Positions 1 to 11,251 of a stretch of 64,000 nt of DNA are shown piece by piece; within the stretch, counting starts at the first letter, position 1, and each line of letters starts with the position of its first letter. Source of the DNA: Margaritifera margaritifera (lineage: Eukaryota > Mollusca > Bivalvia > Unionida > Margaritiferidae); the NCBI GenBank assembly GCA_029931535.1, contig JAQPZY010001501.1, positions 2,647,001 through 2,711,000 of the forward strand. Reading direction: 5' to 3'. The notes below the pieces were generated by a model that ran no database searches, was not told where the DNA came from, and saw only the letters and a program-made list of their open reading frames with translations. A program made the position numbers and the translations under genes.

Positions 1-198
1 CAAGAAAGTGACATTCTTCATGAAGATATCACTTTTCTTTCACGAAAAAAGTATCCGGAGCAAGGGTACATCGAAGGGGCTGACGCTCTACTGGCCAAAA
101 AGAATTTCCAAGGATCCAAGATAAATATGCTTCTTCTATCCTTCTGGAAATACAGTACTTTAAAAACTCTACCAGTGATCAGCTCTTCCAATAAATAA
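1..198 (+). CDS. Possible C-terminal fragment of an unrecognised gene entering from the left edge
   Basis: Frame 1 is open from the window edge for 65 codons to TAA at 196-198, with balanced, charged composition at the start (ESDILHEDITFLSRKKYPE) and little low complexity. I recognise no family. It could be the last exon of a plus-strand gene or a chance ORF. Confidence 0.3.
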   Translation, partial: QESDILHEDITFLSRKKYPEQGYIEGADALLAKKNFQGSKINMLLLSFWKYSTLKTLPVISSSNK

Positions 199-689
199 TT
201 TAAGACGACCACAACATTGTATTTAAAATCTTGCAATTTGCCAATAAAGCCAAAATACTGTATTTAAAATGCATAAATAGAGGATCTAACACGAGTGCAC
301 ATTTCAAATGCAATTTACGAAACAAGTCGAATAATTTGCGAGCCTTATCGAGCGAACGAATCGAATTCTTCGATGACTTTCATCATTTGTATTTAAAATG
401 AGGACAAATATAAGATTCTATTTATCACCTGACAAAAATTACTAATCAATGTAGTGAAATAACTTTGGAATACATTCGGATAACTCGGTCATTGCATTAC
501 ATGACGTCATTTGTGACGACATATAGAGGATTATAAATGGGTAACAATTTAAGATTGAATTTATGAAACTCGTTAAATAATTTGCAATATTGCACAATTT
601 GATACCAGTAGCATTTAGAAATAGATAAGGTTTCTCACAAACAACAATTTAAAGAGCAACTGTCCATTCTAATCAATAGAACATTTGAC
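199..689. other. Non-coding stretch
   Basis: AT-rich, with no ORF, RNA or repeat recognised; two copies of a TTTGTATTTAAAATG-like phrase occur (about 218 and 388). Confidence 0.6.
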
Positions 690-1065
690 ACAAACAGCGT
701 CATTTTTTAACACTGGATCTCCGATGGAAATTCCTATTTGGTCAAACATAGTTCACTCAGGTAAGATCAGCTGGATTTCGATGAGACTGTTTACAAAGGT
801 TCTACCAAAAAGTGTGTCGATTTTCACAATGGACGTTCTCTACAGATGCAGTATTGGATATGGAAGAAGAAAAAGCATTCCAGTTGTTCGATATTTCTCT
901 GAAGGGGTGATTACTAGATGCATAAAATGTACTCAATCCAGAGGTGTTGCCCGAGTATGGAGAATACGTGCCGTTGCTGATCTGCATTCATATGGCTCTA
1001 GCGATTACCATATTGAATGCTTTCGTGATCGGATATTTTCATTTTTGGAAGAATGCTGTGATTAG
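690..1065 (+). pseudogene. Decayed coding-like sequence, perhaps a Cys-loop ligand-gated channel remnant
   Basis: Pieces in shifting plus-strand frames look coding: EIPIWSNIVHSG ending at a donor-like CAG|GTAAGA (757-765), then a stretch with KKCVDF and WTFSTDAV, then after two stops a hydrophobic segment (YVPLLICIHMALAITILNAF, about 970-1030). The order loosely resembles the extracellular W/P region and a transmembrane helix of nicotinic-type receptors. Stops and frame changes argue for a pseudogene or chance resemblance. Confidence 0.25.
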
Positions 1066-1076
1066 ATAACTTTCTG

Positions 1077-1310
1077 TCAGTTGGGAGACCAGCATTTGTC
1101 GACATTCTCTTTATAAGATGTGAGTTTATTTACTCCTATAGGTTGACATTTAAACCATGCCTGTCCTAGAGGTGGGGTGCAAGATCCATACCACGTGGTA
1201 GGTAGCGGCAATGTAAAGTCTGCATTACGATAGGCTGCCGGGCGTTTCTCTGGATAGAAATAGTACGTTCGTGTTGGACAGCGTGATGGATTTTTGTGAT
1301 TCTCCCACAA
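1077..1310 (-). CDS. Unrecognised 77-codon ORF
   Basis: A minus-strand ORF rich in P, Y, W and C (for example RTYYFYPEKRP and PLPTTWYGSCTPPLG), unlike the K/N/I-rich chance ORFs around it. It has no recognised family, and no splice partners were found. It could be an exon of a lost gene or transposon-derived. Confidence 0.2.
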   Translation of the reverse strand: MWENHKNPSRCPTRTYYFYPEKRPAAYRNADFTLPLPTTWYGSCTPPLGQAWFKCQPIGVNKLTSYKENVDKCWSPN

Positions 1311-2104
1311 TCTGGTTTAACCAGGCGAACATTCGGCGTGTTTACACATATTCTAGTTTAAGTTTGGCATTTGGAGAATTCTCTGTAGGGTAAATGGGCC
1401 ATATTCCGACATACGTAACCACTACTGTGCATTTTTGAGCTAGTCCCCTGTTTTTCCCCTAAAGTGGTTCCGAAAGGCGGGGAAAGAAAATTCCAATGGT
1501 CACGTCCAATCAATAATGAGAATATTGCGCAAGGGTTTCATTGGCTTATGTGGACCAATCAGATTCAGAGAAAGTGATATGTTAACTTGTTGATATATAA
1601 AAAATAATAAACCGCAGTTACTGTATATAAGTGTGTCCAACTATGTGATAAAAGGTGTTACATATAGAAAATGTATATGGGTATATTACCCTAATAAGAT
1701 ATTAGTCATGCACAGAATATATATATGAAACTGTTTGACAAACTGAAGGATAAGCTCAAAATCAATGTTACTTTCATACTTACATCAAAATTACTTATTT
1801 TGTTGTTCGAGTATAGATATTCACAAGTAATTTTCTACAAGTTAAAAAAGACAATATTCAAGTTATATTTTGACAAACACATGCAATACTGTCTTCTCTT
1901 CTGAAATAGCAGTCCCACGGTCGCCAGTCTAATCAACAATAGTTAAGTTTCCAATTCAGAAAATATTTTAGTGACTGTTGATCATCAATTGTGATTGTAT
2001 TTTCAACATCAAGGAAAATTATCGTTATAAATTTATCAAAGTGTTTGACAAAAATGTCAGTTGTTTCGCCCCAGAATGACGTCAGGGAGACATCTGTTAT
2101 CTCT
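1311..2104. other. Probable 3' UTR/flank of the TRIM-DTC gene
   Basis: Lies just downstream of the stop codon on the minus strand. No clear AATAAA polyadenylation signal was seen on that strand, so the end of the transcript is not defined. Confidence 0.45.
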
Positions 2105-2192
2105 TCACTTAGGAAGGTCAGCTTCAGTAACTCCCATAGCCGCAAGTTGAACCAAGACTTGATCCAGATAATCGGGATCTGGGTATCCAAAC
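2105..2192 (-). CDS. TRIM-DTC gene exon 6: end of DTC domain and stop
   Basis: Completes Met629 and encodes 630-657, then TGA. Acceptor ATTTTAAG|GTTTGG. It begins FGYPDPDYL, the DTC C-terminal hallmark, and ends LAAMGVTEADLPK. The splice phase (AT+G) matches exon 5 exactly. A longer unspliced ORF overlaps this exon in another frame and is not real. Confidence 0.9.
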
Positions 2193-5100
2193 CTTAAAAT
2201 GAAAGTGTATTGTATTTTAGCCTGCATAACGTTTAACAATATAGTCAAATCTTGGCATTATATATCGACCTTAAGTACGAAAAATGGATAATTATTGGCG
2301 AAATATTTTCCATATTTGTTCAAGTTTACCATCATGACGTAACGATTATGTACATGCTCCTACAGAAGTTATACTGGCAACAAGAAAAACGAGCATTAGG
2401 TAACCTAAAACAAATAAATGGAAACTACATTACTTTCTTTCATGCATGGAAATTATTTTATTGCCACATATCTTTGACTTCTCACTGTTGGCTTTCCTTC
2501 TACGTTTTTTTCGTGACACTCGATGCGGCTTACTTTATGGGAAAATATAGTATAATATGTCTAGCACGTTTTGTTGTTGGAATTTTCTATTGGTTTTAAT
2601 AGTACTTTTGTTGGCTATATAATGCAGAGGAAATGGAAGCTTAGTGCCTTTCCCATAAACAAGCCAGTCCGGGCTGATCTGAGCGGGTATTGAACACATG
2701 ACCCTTCGATAATGAGTCCTACGATCTAACAACTGAGCTACTGCGGTTTTCGCCAAAAATGTAATTTTGTACAGCACATTTTGCACCCCAAACCCACTTG
2801 TCTATTAAATGGACACTTTTTGTATTATATAACTCTTCGAATATTTCAAGTTGAGGTGAACTTACACAAGGTGGTGGGGTTGAAGGATGAGTAATATCTT
2901 CTAAACTTTGATTAAAGAACAATATTGCTATATAATAAAAATAAATTTGTCTTTTACTGCGTTCATATCAAATATAGTTCATATTGTGCCACAAAAATTA
3001 CATAATATTTCAAGTTGTTAAAACGAATTTTTTCTACCAGACAATGCAATTTATCTTGTATAACACATGAAAATAAAATATCCTTCGATGTATACTAGAT
3101 AGATAAATACATAGCTAATCAAGGTTGAAATTGAAAAATCAGAGCGATTGAATACAGACATAGGTATGAACATGAGACAAATAAGATTTCCATATTCTAA
3201 AATGTTCTAAGTCTATGAGAAGCCTTACATTGGCGGTCCTCCGTGGCGATTGGTTTTATGCATAACTCCATTCCATACGATGCAGTTGTCAACTCCAGTG
3301 GTTTGTGACACACCAATCTTGAACAAAAGCCCTCTGTCAAACGCCACTTTCAGTAGCATAGTGATGTTTTGTCCCTTCTTATTGTCAGGAAAATAAGCCG
3401 TTCGTTTTGTCCCACTGTACGGCTTCGTCGGATTGGGGTCGTCTTCCTGAAAGATACATTTTGTATAGATTCACGATTTATTTAATCTTTCATTACTAAA
3501 CGCAAAGAAACGAATGAAAGATTTCTCAGTTGTAGCCGGAGCAATGTTGTCTAACATATGCTATTTTCAGCATGGTCTTGCATTCCTGAGGCTGGCCGAG
3601 AAGCGGACTCTATTTTGTAATTTTGTTTGTCAAAGAATCCCAAGGATTACAGCAGTAACTGCATCTGGTAATAATTTGACAAGAATGCGTGTCTGTGTGT
3701 GTTTGTGTCACAGAGAGAGTGAGAGATTTAAATGTTCTAATATGAACGAGTTTGGCCTGACACTTATTTTGAGAAAACTATTTTTTTTCTTAAATGGTAT
3801 TCATTAATGGCATCAACTAGTTCATACCGTCTGTATGCCACCCTGGAATGTGTAAGTGATGACAATAGTTCCACATCCCTCGTATCCAGGGAGACTTGGG
3901 GTCGCCTCCACTCTAATGTCCATAGTACCTAGGGGCTGTTTTCCCATCACAACTTTCCCGTTCATTTTGGATGTCGAGTCTGTAGGATGAAATATGTCAT
4001 AATGGGAAAATGAATAAAGACTAGCAGACCGACTGAAATTCTTGGTTTTAGTTACATTGGTATAACTCATACAAAGTAGCATAGGTTGTTTCAGCTAATG
4101 GCTAATATTCCAAGATAAAAATGTAGTTGTCGTGCCATCGAGAGCCACAAAAAAGAGAGAAAAGAATGGTAAATTAGGTATTTGTCCTAAGTCTTTGTAA
4201 ATGTCATCAAAACTTTTCTAAATCTAGTGATTTGTTCCAGTTGTTTTGATTAAGAATAACTGGGAAACATTATCGCTACGTAATAAGTACATGAAAGTCT
4301 TCTGGAAGCATACCTGTGTGTTCTACTTTGGTAGTTTTCTTTTTTGGTGGGGGTTCTCTTGCACGAGCACCCTTATCTCCTCCTGCAGCACCAGACTTGT
4401 TATCCTTGATTTTGAACATTAATTTCTCTCCAATCCCAATCCCACAAACATATACTTCTGCCATGAAGTCCCCAGGTTCATCTCCAGTCACTTCTTGAAT
4501 GAAAGCGTTATCTTGCTTGGAGTATACAGCAGCATAAAAAGGGGTCATTGGTTGGGAGGACCTGTCCAGAATCCTAACTTGTACATCGGCCTTCTCCTCT
4601 GGGAATGGTCTTCTTTCACGGTCATATAAGGAAACTTTGATAACCTTGGATGGCTGACCCACTAAGCCATCAGATGCCTCAATTTTGCAGTGTGCTGGGT
4701 AGATGTCAAAGCTCTCGACGTTTCCCAGGGAAAATACATGCTTTTGAAAGTCTGCGCCCATGTTGACTGCACTGAAAATCATATTTGCTGTTGCATGGGG
4801 ACATTGGTCAAAGCGTCTGGCATATAAATGCTCATGTCTTTCATTGATTCGCCCGTGGACCTTTGGGAAATAAGACGGTTATCGATTTAAAAATTATACA
4901 ATGAAATTCAGATAATATACCTTTTTATATTGCTCCCAAATATTATAAATGCTATGAAGTATGAGAACAGTCTATCTTCATAGAAAATAAACTGAATAGG
5001 TCTCTTATAAGAACACTAGAGTCTAAATAAGCAGCAAATTAAAAACGTCAGGAAGAAAAAAAGAATGATAAGAAAAATAGGACAGGAAGAGTAAAAAAAA

Positions 5101-6641
5101 AATGAAGTGGAAGCAAACAAAGAGGTGGTGGAAAATAAATTATAAATTACAGACAAACAGATGTGATGAGGGGTGTTATGAAAAAGAGCGAAAACATATT
5201 TTATGCAACTAGAGAAAGAAGACGAATGACCCACGTTAAGTAGCAATTTGTGTTTTTACTCACCTGTAGGAAGGCTGTTGGGCCATATCCACTCAGGACA
5301 CCGTTCGTGAAAGAAATGGAATCATTCATCTCTGTCTTGAATTCCTCCAGACAAGCTTTCTGTTGAATTAGGGTCTTCACCTTTCCCTCACAATGCTGTT
5401 TGACCTGTAGAATAAGCTCTTGTTCTCGCCTGTCCAGCATCTTTCTGCAGTTGTTGAAGGCTGCTTTGATGTTGTCCTCCAGTTTCATAGCACACACCTC
5501 TACGTTGTGAATCTCATCTTTCACCTCGTTCATCACTTTCCCCACCTCCTTCTCAGTTTCCACGGCTCGTGCCAGGATTTCTTTAGTCTCTTTCACCTCC
5601 GCTGCATATGTCTCGGGTACATCCTTTATCTGTAAAAGAAACAGTGACTTTTATTTTTATTTTTTTGCAATTATGGTACATGATATATCTACATAGAAAT
5701 GAACAATACATACATCCGTTATGTTTTGGGACACGTATTCGAATTATTTATTTTCCTCATCTTCAGCCTTCTTTGTTACTGGAGAGATTTTTAAAAAAAA
5801 AATACTTTATATTCATTAATTTATTTTTAAAGACAAGCAAATCTATTGTCCACGTTATTCTTCTTCTATAATGTAGCCCATGACCTTAGTTCTTCAGAAA
5901 CTAATATGTACTGGCAAAGAATCAGAACAAAAGTTCGAAAACAAGCTAATCTTATTTGTGCCGGAGAATACCGAGTAGAAACATAAAATACTTTTCAAAC
6001 AGGGAATGAAGATTATCATTTACAATATAAAAACTTACTATATGTTCATTAGCCTCCTTGTGTTCCGTCAGCGCGCACAATGTACATATGGGGTGCCTGC
6101 ATCCATCTTTGTAGCAGTAGAGGTCAAGTGTATACTGATCATGTCCAGATTTCTGACATTTCAATTTCCCGCTAAACTCTGTCAGGGTCATATTCAGCAG
6201 TCTTTCGAAGGATGACACGGGATGAGACTTCGTGACCTTAGTAACCATATGCGCGTGCGTACAGTCTTTACAGAGGAAGTCTTTGCACTCGGAACATCGC
6301 GAAATAGCTGTGTCCTTCTCACACTGGGTGCACTTGATTCCGGTGCCCTCAGTTCGGACGCTCACGAAGTCCAGAAGATCTCGTCTGGTGTTGTCCTTCC
6401 GGATGACGTTCAGGTCATTATCAGGAATCGTGCAGATGTCATTGCAGAGTGGGCACTTGACTTTCTCCTCCTTGACCAGTTTCTCGAGACATGTATAACA
6501 GACGGAGTGAAGGCATGCTAAGAGTCTTGGGTGGTGGGAAGCTTCATCAAACTCCTCATGGCAAACGCAGCAAGTCAGAAACCTTTCTTTTAAATCCTCG
6601 ATGTATTTATGGTCGTTATTTTTGGCAGAAGCGTCAGCCAT
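2105..6641 (-). CDS. TRIM-filamin-Deltex (DTC) hybrid E3 ubiquitin ligase, six coding exons
   Basis: Coding exons, 5' to 3' on the minus strand: 6641-6039, 5629-5264, 4860-4314, 3979-3828, 3446-3229, 2192-2105. All introns are GT-AG and every phase agrees, giving 1974 nt (657 aa plus TGA). RING: C24, C27, C43, H45, C48, C51, C63, C66 (C3HC4). B-box1: C104, C107, C116, C119, C124, C127, with H131/H140. B-box2: C162, H167, C176, C186, C189, H194, H200. Residues about 205-310 look coiled-coil; about 374-478 form a filamin/ABP280 repeat; a basic proline/lysine linker follows; about 515-657 is a Deltex C-terminal domain (IVITY, AYFPDN, VWN, HKT and GYPDP motifs). By family knowledge, RING plus B-boxes indicate a TRIM ubiquitin ligase and DTC domains bind ADP-ribose/NAD+; the combined role is inferred. 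The ATG lies four bases after a good splice acceptor (CAG|ACAATGG), so a 5' UTR exon probably lies upstream. No paralogue or promoter was recognised. Confidence 0.9.
2585..2757 (-). mobile_element. tRNA-derived SINE, copy 1
   Basis: Read on the minus strand, it begins with a tRNA-like head: an A-box-like TAGCTCAGTTG and a B-box-like GGGTCATGTGTTCAATACC. The body contains GGGAAAGGCACTAAGCT and TTCCTCTGCAT, shared with the copy at 59.9 kb. Confidence 0.8.
3229..3446 (-). CDS. TRIM-DTC gene exon 5: central DTC domain
   Basis: Residues 557-628 plus two bases. Acceptor TCTTTCAG|GAAGAC, donor CCAAT|GTAAGG. It carries the DTC motifs PNPxKPY, RTAYFPDN, LLKVAFD, TTGxDNxIVWN and HKT. The first histidine of the usual HHKT is methionine here (M618). 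Confidence 0.92.
3828..3979 (-). CDS. TRIM-DTC gene exon 4: first part of DTC domain
   Basis: Completes residue 506 and encodes 507-556. Acceptor CCTACAG|ACTCGA, donor CAGACG|GTATGA. It contains the N-terminal DTC signature: M-G-x-Q-P-x-G-x-M, then LPGYE and GTIVITY, ending in GIQT, as in DTX3-type proteins. Confidence 0.9.
4314..4860 (-). CDS. TRIM-DTC gene exon 3: filamin repeat and basic linker
   Basis: Residues 324-505 plus one base. Acceptor CCCAAAG|GTCCAC, donor ACACAG|GTATGC (phase 1). It holds a filamin/ABP280 immunoglobulin-like repeat (about 374-478) with the usual start (hydrophobic, then a cysteine-containing strand and an SDG turn) and a G-D-F-x-A-E-V-Y type ending. It is followed by a glycine/arginine and PPPKKK linker. 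Confidence 0.88.
5264..5629 (-). CDS. TRIM-DTC gene exon 2: coiled coil
   Basis: Residues 202-323. Acceptor TTTTACAG|ATAAAG, donor CTACAG|GTGAGT, both phase 0. The sequence is rich in E, K, Q, L and V with heptad-like spacing and ends in the short stretch seen in TRIM2/3/45-type proteins before the filamin repeat. Coiled coils of TRIM proteins dimerise; that role is family knowledge. Confidence 0.88.
6039..6641 (-). CDS. TRIM-DTC gene exon 1: RING, B-box1, B-box2
   Basis: Residues 1-201, phase 0 end, donor ATA|GTAAGT. It carries the complete C3HC4 RING and both B-boxes in one exon, as is common for TRIM genes. All expected zinc ligands are present, so it appears intact. Confidence 0.93.
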
Positions 6642-9168
6642 TGTCTGATGAAAAAGAAGACGGACTTTGATTTAGGAATGCTCATTATATATTACACGTC
6701 ACATTTCTCTTGAATTTACTTTTATGGCAAAACCACTATCTTTTGTATTATATTTCTTGATGCCGAGGCCCTATTTGCTGAGACTTTGGAACAAAAAGTT
6801 ATCTTTGCATTTATACAGGCAAACATTAATTTATATAGTGGCGGAAATGGACACTAATTACAGCAGATGAACCATGACATTATGTTATGTATGATGTTAA
6901 TCTACTTTTAACTTTTGTCCATGATTGTAAGTTGTATGGTTATTTGAAAATACATATTTAACTTTTGTCCAGTTGTTTACATAGTATTTCGCAACATGTC
7001 CTGTTGTGACATGTGTCAGGAAGGAAAGTATTTTTATAGGCATTTCGCAATTAGACTTATGCGACATAGGTCATATAGGCAAGTGTATTTACATACAGAT
7101 TTTGGTAAACAAATTCATTTATATTCTAGAATTTCGGTTCTAAAAGATCAGTCTGTAAGGAATCTATTTTAGTTGTGTTCTTGAAATCAGATATAATTTG
7201 AGAGGAATTATTTATTTACAATCTGTATTGGAAATATAAAAAAATGCTCATTGACTTTTGGATTAATATTTGATTTTGGGATTTACGTGAACTCATTCAA
7301 ATACATTCTGGATTACATCTTTGTGGTATGTCAGGACATTCAAGGCTACTGGAATTCATTCGTAACATTCTATTATTTTGGACTTGTGATTAGGACATTT
7401 AGGACATTTAGAATTATTTGAATTGAACTCACAAATTTTAAGTGTCTTTTGAATTTTCAATTTCATTGTCTGAAAATAAATTGCTTGTTGATTTTACTTA
7501 CATTGTTCGTCTCAATTTCTTTCTGTTACATATTTTTAATATCTAGAGTCGTAACAAGTAGAGCTTTTCGAAAGTATATACTGGACAAGGCAGCAATAAA
7601 AAGTGTCCGCACTTTTATATTTTGGACCCCCTCTCTCCCTCCAGGGCTGCATCCAGGACCGAAAACTTTTGTTGTCGTCTACTGATATTTCTAAAATTAT
7701 CATACCAAATATGATTATCCTCCATTAAACAGTGTAGATCGAGCTCAGGTAACAAGGAAAGTTGCATTTTATCTATGAAAATGTTAGCTTTTAAACCGAT
7801 CTCCTCCTCCCCTTGTGCTGCAGCCCAGCTCTGAAACCATTTTGGTTATCTAATCATCCTCATGAACCATAACCGTATGTGTAGATGGAGATCATGTTAC
7901 AGGGAGTGACAGAGGGAGGCACGGATACATGGATGCATTGGTGGACGAATCGACGTTACTAATTACAATAAATCCGCACAAGTACCGATAGAATAACGTC
8001 ATCTTTGAGGATTTGCCTGCTGAGACAAGTTATCATAGTGTTTGGTACATCACCTATTGGATCTGCATTCGACTAACTTTTCACCTGGACCCTATATATG
8101 TCAATCTGCATCAATTCTCAACAGGGCATGACTCTCTGTCGGAAAAAAAATCGTCGCTTAATTTTTGTTTGATGCTTGATACTAGCTCAGGCAGTTGTGT
8201 ATAATGGAAAATAGCTATCAATATTCTTGTACCAAACAGCGGTGTGGTGGCCGGTATAATTGTGTAGGCGGATCTCAAGTTACACCAGAACCTACCCAAA
8301 CAGTACACGTGCCTGAGCTGGCCCCATGTGGCTATTTAAGAACACAAGGTCCCCTAGATAACAGGCGTTATCTATACAAGATTTACCATGACTTAATATA
8401 ATGCACGCTGTTTGAGTGTACCAAAAAACTCCAATACTTAGCTGCAACCGAAAACACTTCAATACATATCACTAACCGAAAGAACCAAGAGCTGAAGTCT
8501 TCTACATTTACTTTGCGGTGGAGAGGAATAATCTAGCTCCAGTCAAATTTACTACTTATTTCACTAGTCTCTCTTTCAAGGCCAGAAGCTCAGCTTCTTA
8601 TCAGGAACTCCGTACTTTGTCAGCTTCACTGATGTAATACACGTACAAGAATAACACTGATACTTGAGAAAAGCACGAAGATAGCAATCGAGTGAAACTG
8701 CATGAAACCAAGTTGTTTCTGTGATTCCCATCCATGAAATCAATCCAAATTAAAATATTTGTTCTTTGACGCTTATAACTGAAACAAATTTGAAGGCGAA
8801 ATTCTGTAGAATGCCATGTCCGGTACATAATCCAAAAAACTTAGCCAATTTAGCAAGAAAAGTAGGTAATTACAATCACAATTTATTTTATTCACGAGTG
8901 CTGACCTATCATGAAAAGTACATGTTACTTCTATCTATTTGTATCTTCTGCCGGCGGTGATTTTACTCATCCTGACTTTCATGACTGTATATACAAAAGT
9001 GTATGTGATAAATATGACCTACTTCGTACCATTTAGCGATAACTCGATTGGATTGGTCAGCGGTTACATGAAATTTGGCACATACGATACAATGCAATCC
9101 GATATATCTGCGTACCTAAGAGTTTCTGGCGTATTAGACTAAGTAATTATGATCTGTTTTGTCTACGC
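6642..9168. other. Upstream region of the TRIM-DTC gene, no gene seen
   Basis: AT-rich DNA. A splice acceptor four bases before the ATG implies a 5' UTR exon somewhere upstream; it was not located. Short ORFs here look like chance. Confidence 0.5.
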
Positions 9169-9714
9169 ATGCTAAAGGTCAAACAAAACATGTGTAAGAT
9201 GTATCTACGGATGCTAAAGGTCAAACAAAACATGTGTAAGATGTATCTACGCATGCTAAAGGTCAAACAAAACATGTGTAAGATGTATCTACGCATGCTA
9301 AAGGTCAAACAAAACATGTGTAAGATGTATCTACGCATGCTAAAGGTCAAACAAAACATGTGTAAGATGTATCTACGCATGCTAAAGGTCAAACAAAACA
9401 TGTGTAAGATGTATCTACGCATGCTAAAGGTCAAACAAAACATGTGTAAGATGTATCTACGCATGCTAAAAGTCAAACAAAACATGTGTAAGATGTATCT
9501 ACGCATGCTTAAGGTCAAACAAAACATGTGTAAGATGTATCTACGCATGCTAAAGGTCAAACAAAACATGTGTAAGATGTATCTACGCATGCTAAAGGTC
9601 AAACAAAACATGTGTAAGATGTATCTACGCATGCTAAAGGTCAAACAAAACATGTGTAAGATGTATCTACGCATGCTTAAAGTCAAACAAAACATGTGTA
9701 AGATGTATCTACGC
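9169..9714. repeat. 42-bp minisatellite, 13 copies
   Basis: Near-perfect units start ATGCTAAAGGTCAAACAAAA. Because 42 is a multiple of three and the unit lacks stops in some frames, long ORFs of a repeated 14-residue peptide appear on both strands. There is no splice or homology evidence for coding. Confidence 0.95.
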
Positions 9715-11188
9715 AGGCATTCTAAAATCCATGTCTGACTTGAGAAGGATGTCCAAGGATAAGAAGGAATGATTTATTTGAAGCAGATTATTAATTTTTT
9801 TTTTATAGATCACTCATTGTGTTTTAAAACTGCTGTTTGCACGATTCGGTCTATTACCCTCACCCCCTTAACAACGCATACAGAAAAAAAGGAAAGGGAA
9901 CATTATATCCTCCATAAAGATTCTTGTCAGGGACATTGTTTTATTTTACATCGCTAGCGCCTGGTACACCATTCTCCTACTATAGTTAGCCTTGCACTTT
10001 AAATCCGATTACAAAGACAGTCCAATATTGTCGGGTACACTGTAATATTTAGCGTGCAAAAGTAATGAGAAAAATCAAATAAAAACGTACTATTTTACTT
10101 CAATAAATAAAAGCAGCTCGAAAAATACCGGTATCTAATATATCAAACAACTCTAATAAATAGGACCGCCACCAAACCAGAATTATGCGTTGATTTAATG
10201 GACTGGCTACTTCGTACTGCTCAAGAACTTCTCGCAAACCAAACCAAATTTAAACCTGAATCCCCAATATTATACTGCACAATTTCCACCACACATCACG
10301 AATAATCGACGACTCACGACTTTTGTTGAGCACGTATATACGTTGGAGTTTCTGCTAACGCCACGAGATTCCCTACCTAAGGAATTTCCGAGGAACACAC
10401 ACTTTATGTAATGACAATAGCACTTCTCTAAATGCGGATGCTACCTCAGCCCCCCCTCTGTCTGTCTGTCTGTCTCTCTCTCTCTGTACAGCTTAAGTTT
10501 CATACACTGTACGAATGACATGGACCTTTCATTTTGTAAGTAGAAAGACGAACTGTACACTGCGTGGAAGAACTCTGCTACAACCCAGAGAAGATATCTA
10601 CCCACCTTAAGGTACGGCCCATATTTCTGGGCTTGGAAGTGTCGCTCTGCTTTTATATCTGCAATACCTATATGACTAGCATTCCTTGATCAAAAATATT
10701 TCTTAAGGAGAGCCATATAATTACTTTGTGTCTTCTTTTGACTTTTGTAAAACAAATTAAGCGTTAACAAACACGATTAGTCATTAATGCAGAAACATCA
10801 CAATGTTTAAGCACAATATGCCGTTGTCTCGGGTGTGTACATAAGACAAAAAAAAAAACAGTGACATGTGATACAATAAATCTGTTGGTGACTTTTTCGT
10901 TAGAATTATTAAAGCTCTTTCAAAGTGTACTTCTGTAGGAAGAATTACTCGATACAACCTCAAGTCATTGTCCCGAGAACACAATAGAATTTGTATTACC
11001 GCGTTTTATGGCAATCATGCAACACAATTGTATTTTTAGAACATGACATATCATAAGATAGGAACGAATCATACAGAACATAGTAAAAATAACGCATATG
11101 GCACAGAGCTAAAAATTCTATCAACACGACGCTTAATTGTTTAATAACATCTTCTGATATATTAATTCCACTCATTCAGCTCGCTCAT

Positions 11189-11189
<1 letters not shown>

Positions 11190-11249
<60 letters not shown>
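11190..11249. repeat. (GA)n microsatellite
   Basis: Uninterrupted GA dinucleotides, about 60 bases. Confidence 0.98.

Positions 11250-11251
<2 letters not shown>

Noticed and set aside
1933..2190. 85-codon minus ORF over TRIM-DTC exon 6
   Set aside because: It is an out-of-frame shadow; the frame giving GYPDPDYL and the matching splice phase is the real one.
6006..6521. Plus-strand ORFs opposite TRIM-DTC exon 1
   Set aside because: They are antisense shadows of the RING/B-box exon.
9147..9738. Long ORFs on both strands with 14-residue repeats
   Set aside because: They are explained fully by the 42-bp minisatellite; there are no splice sites, homology or codon signal.
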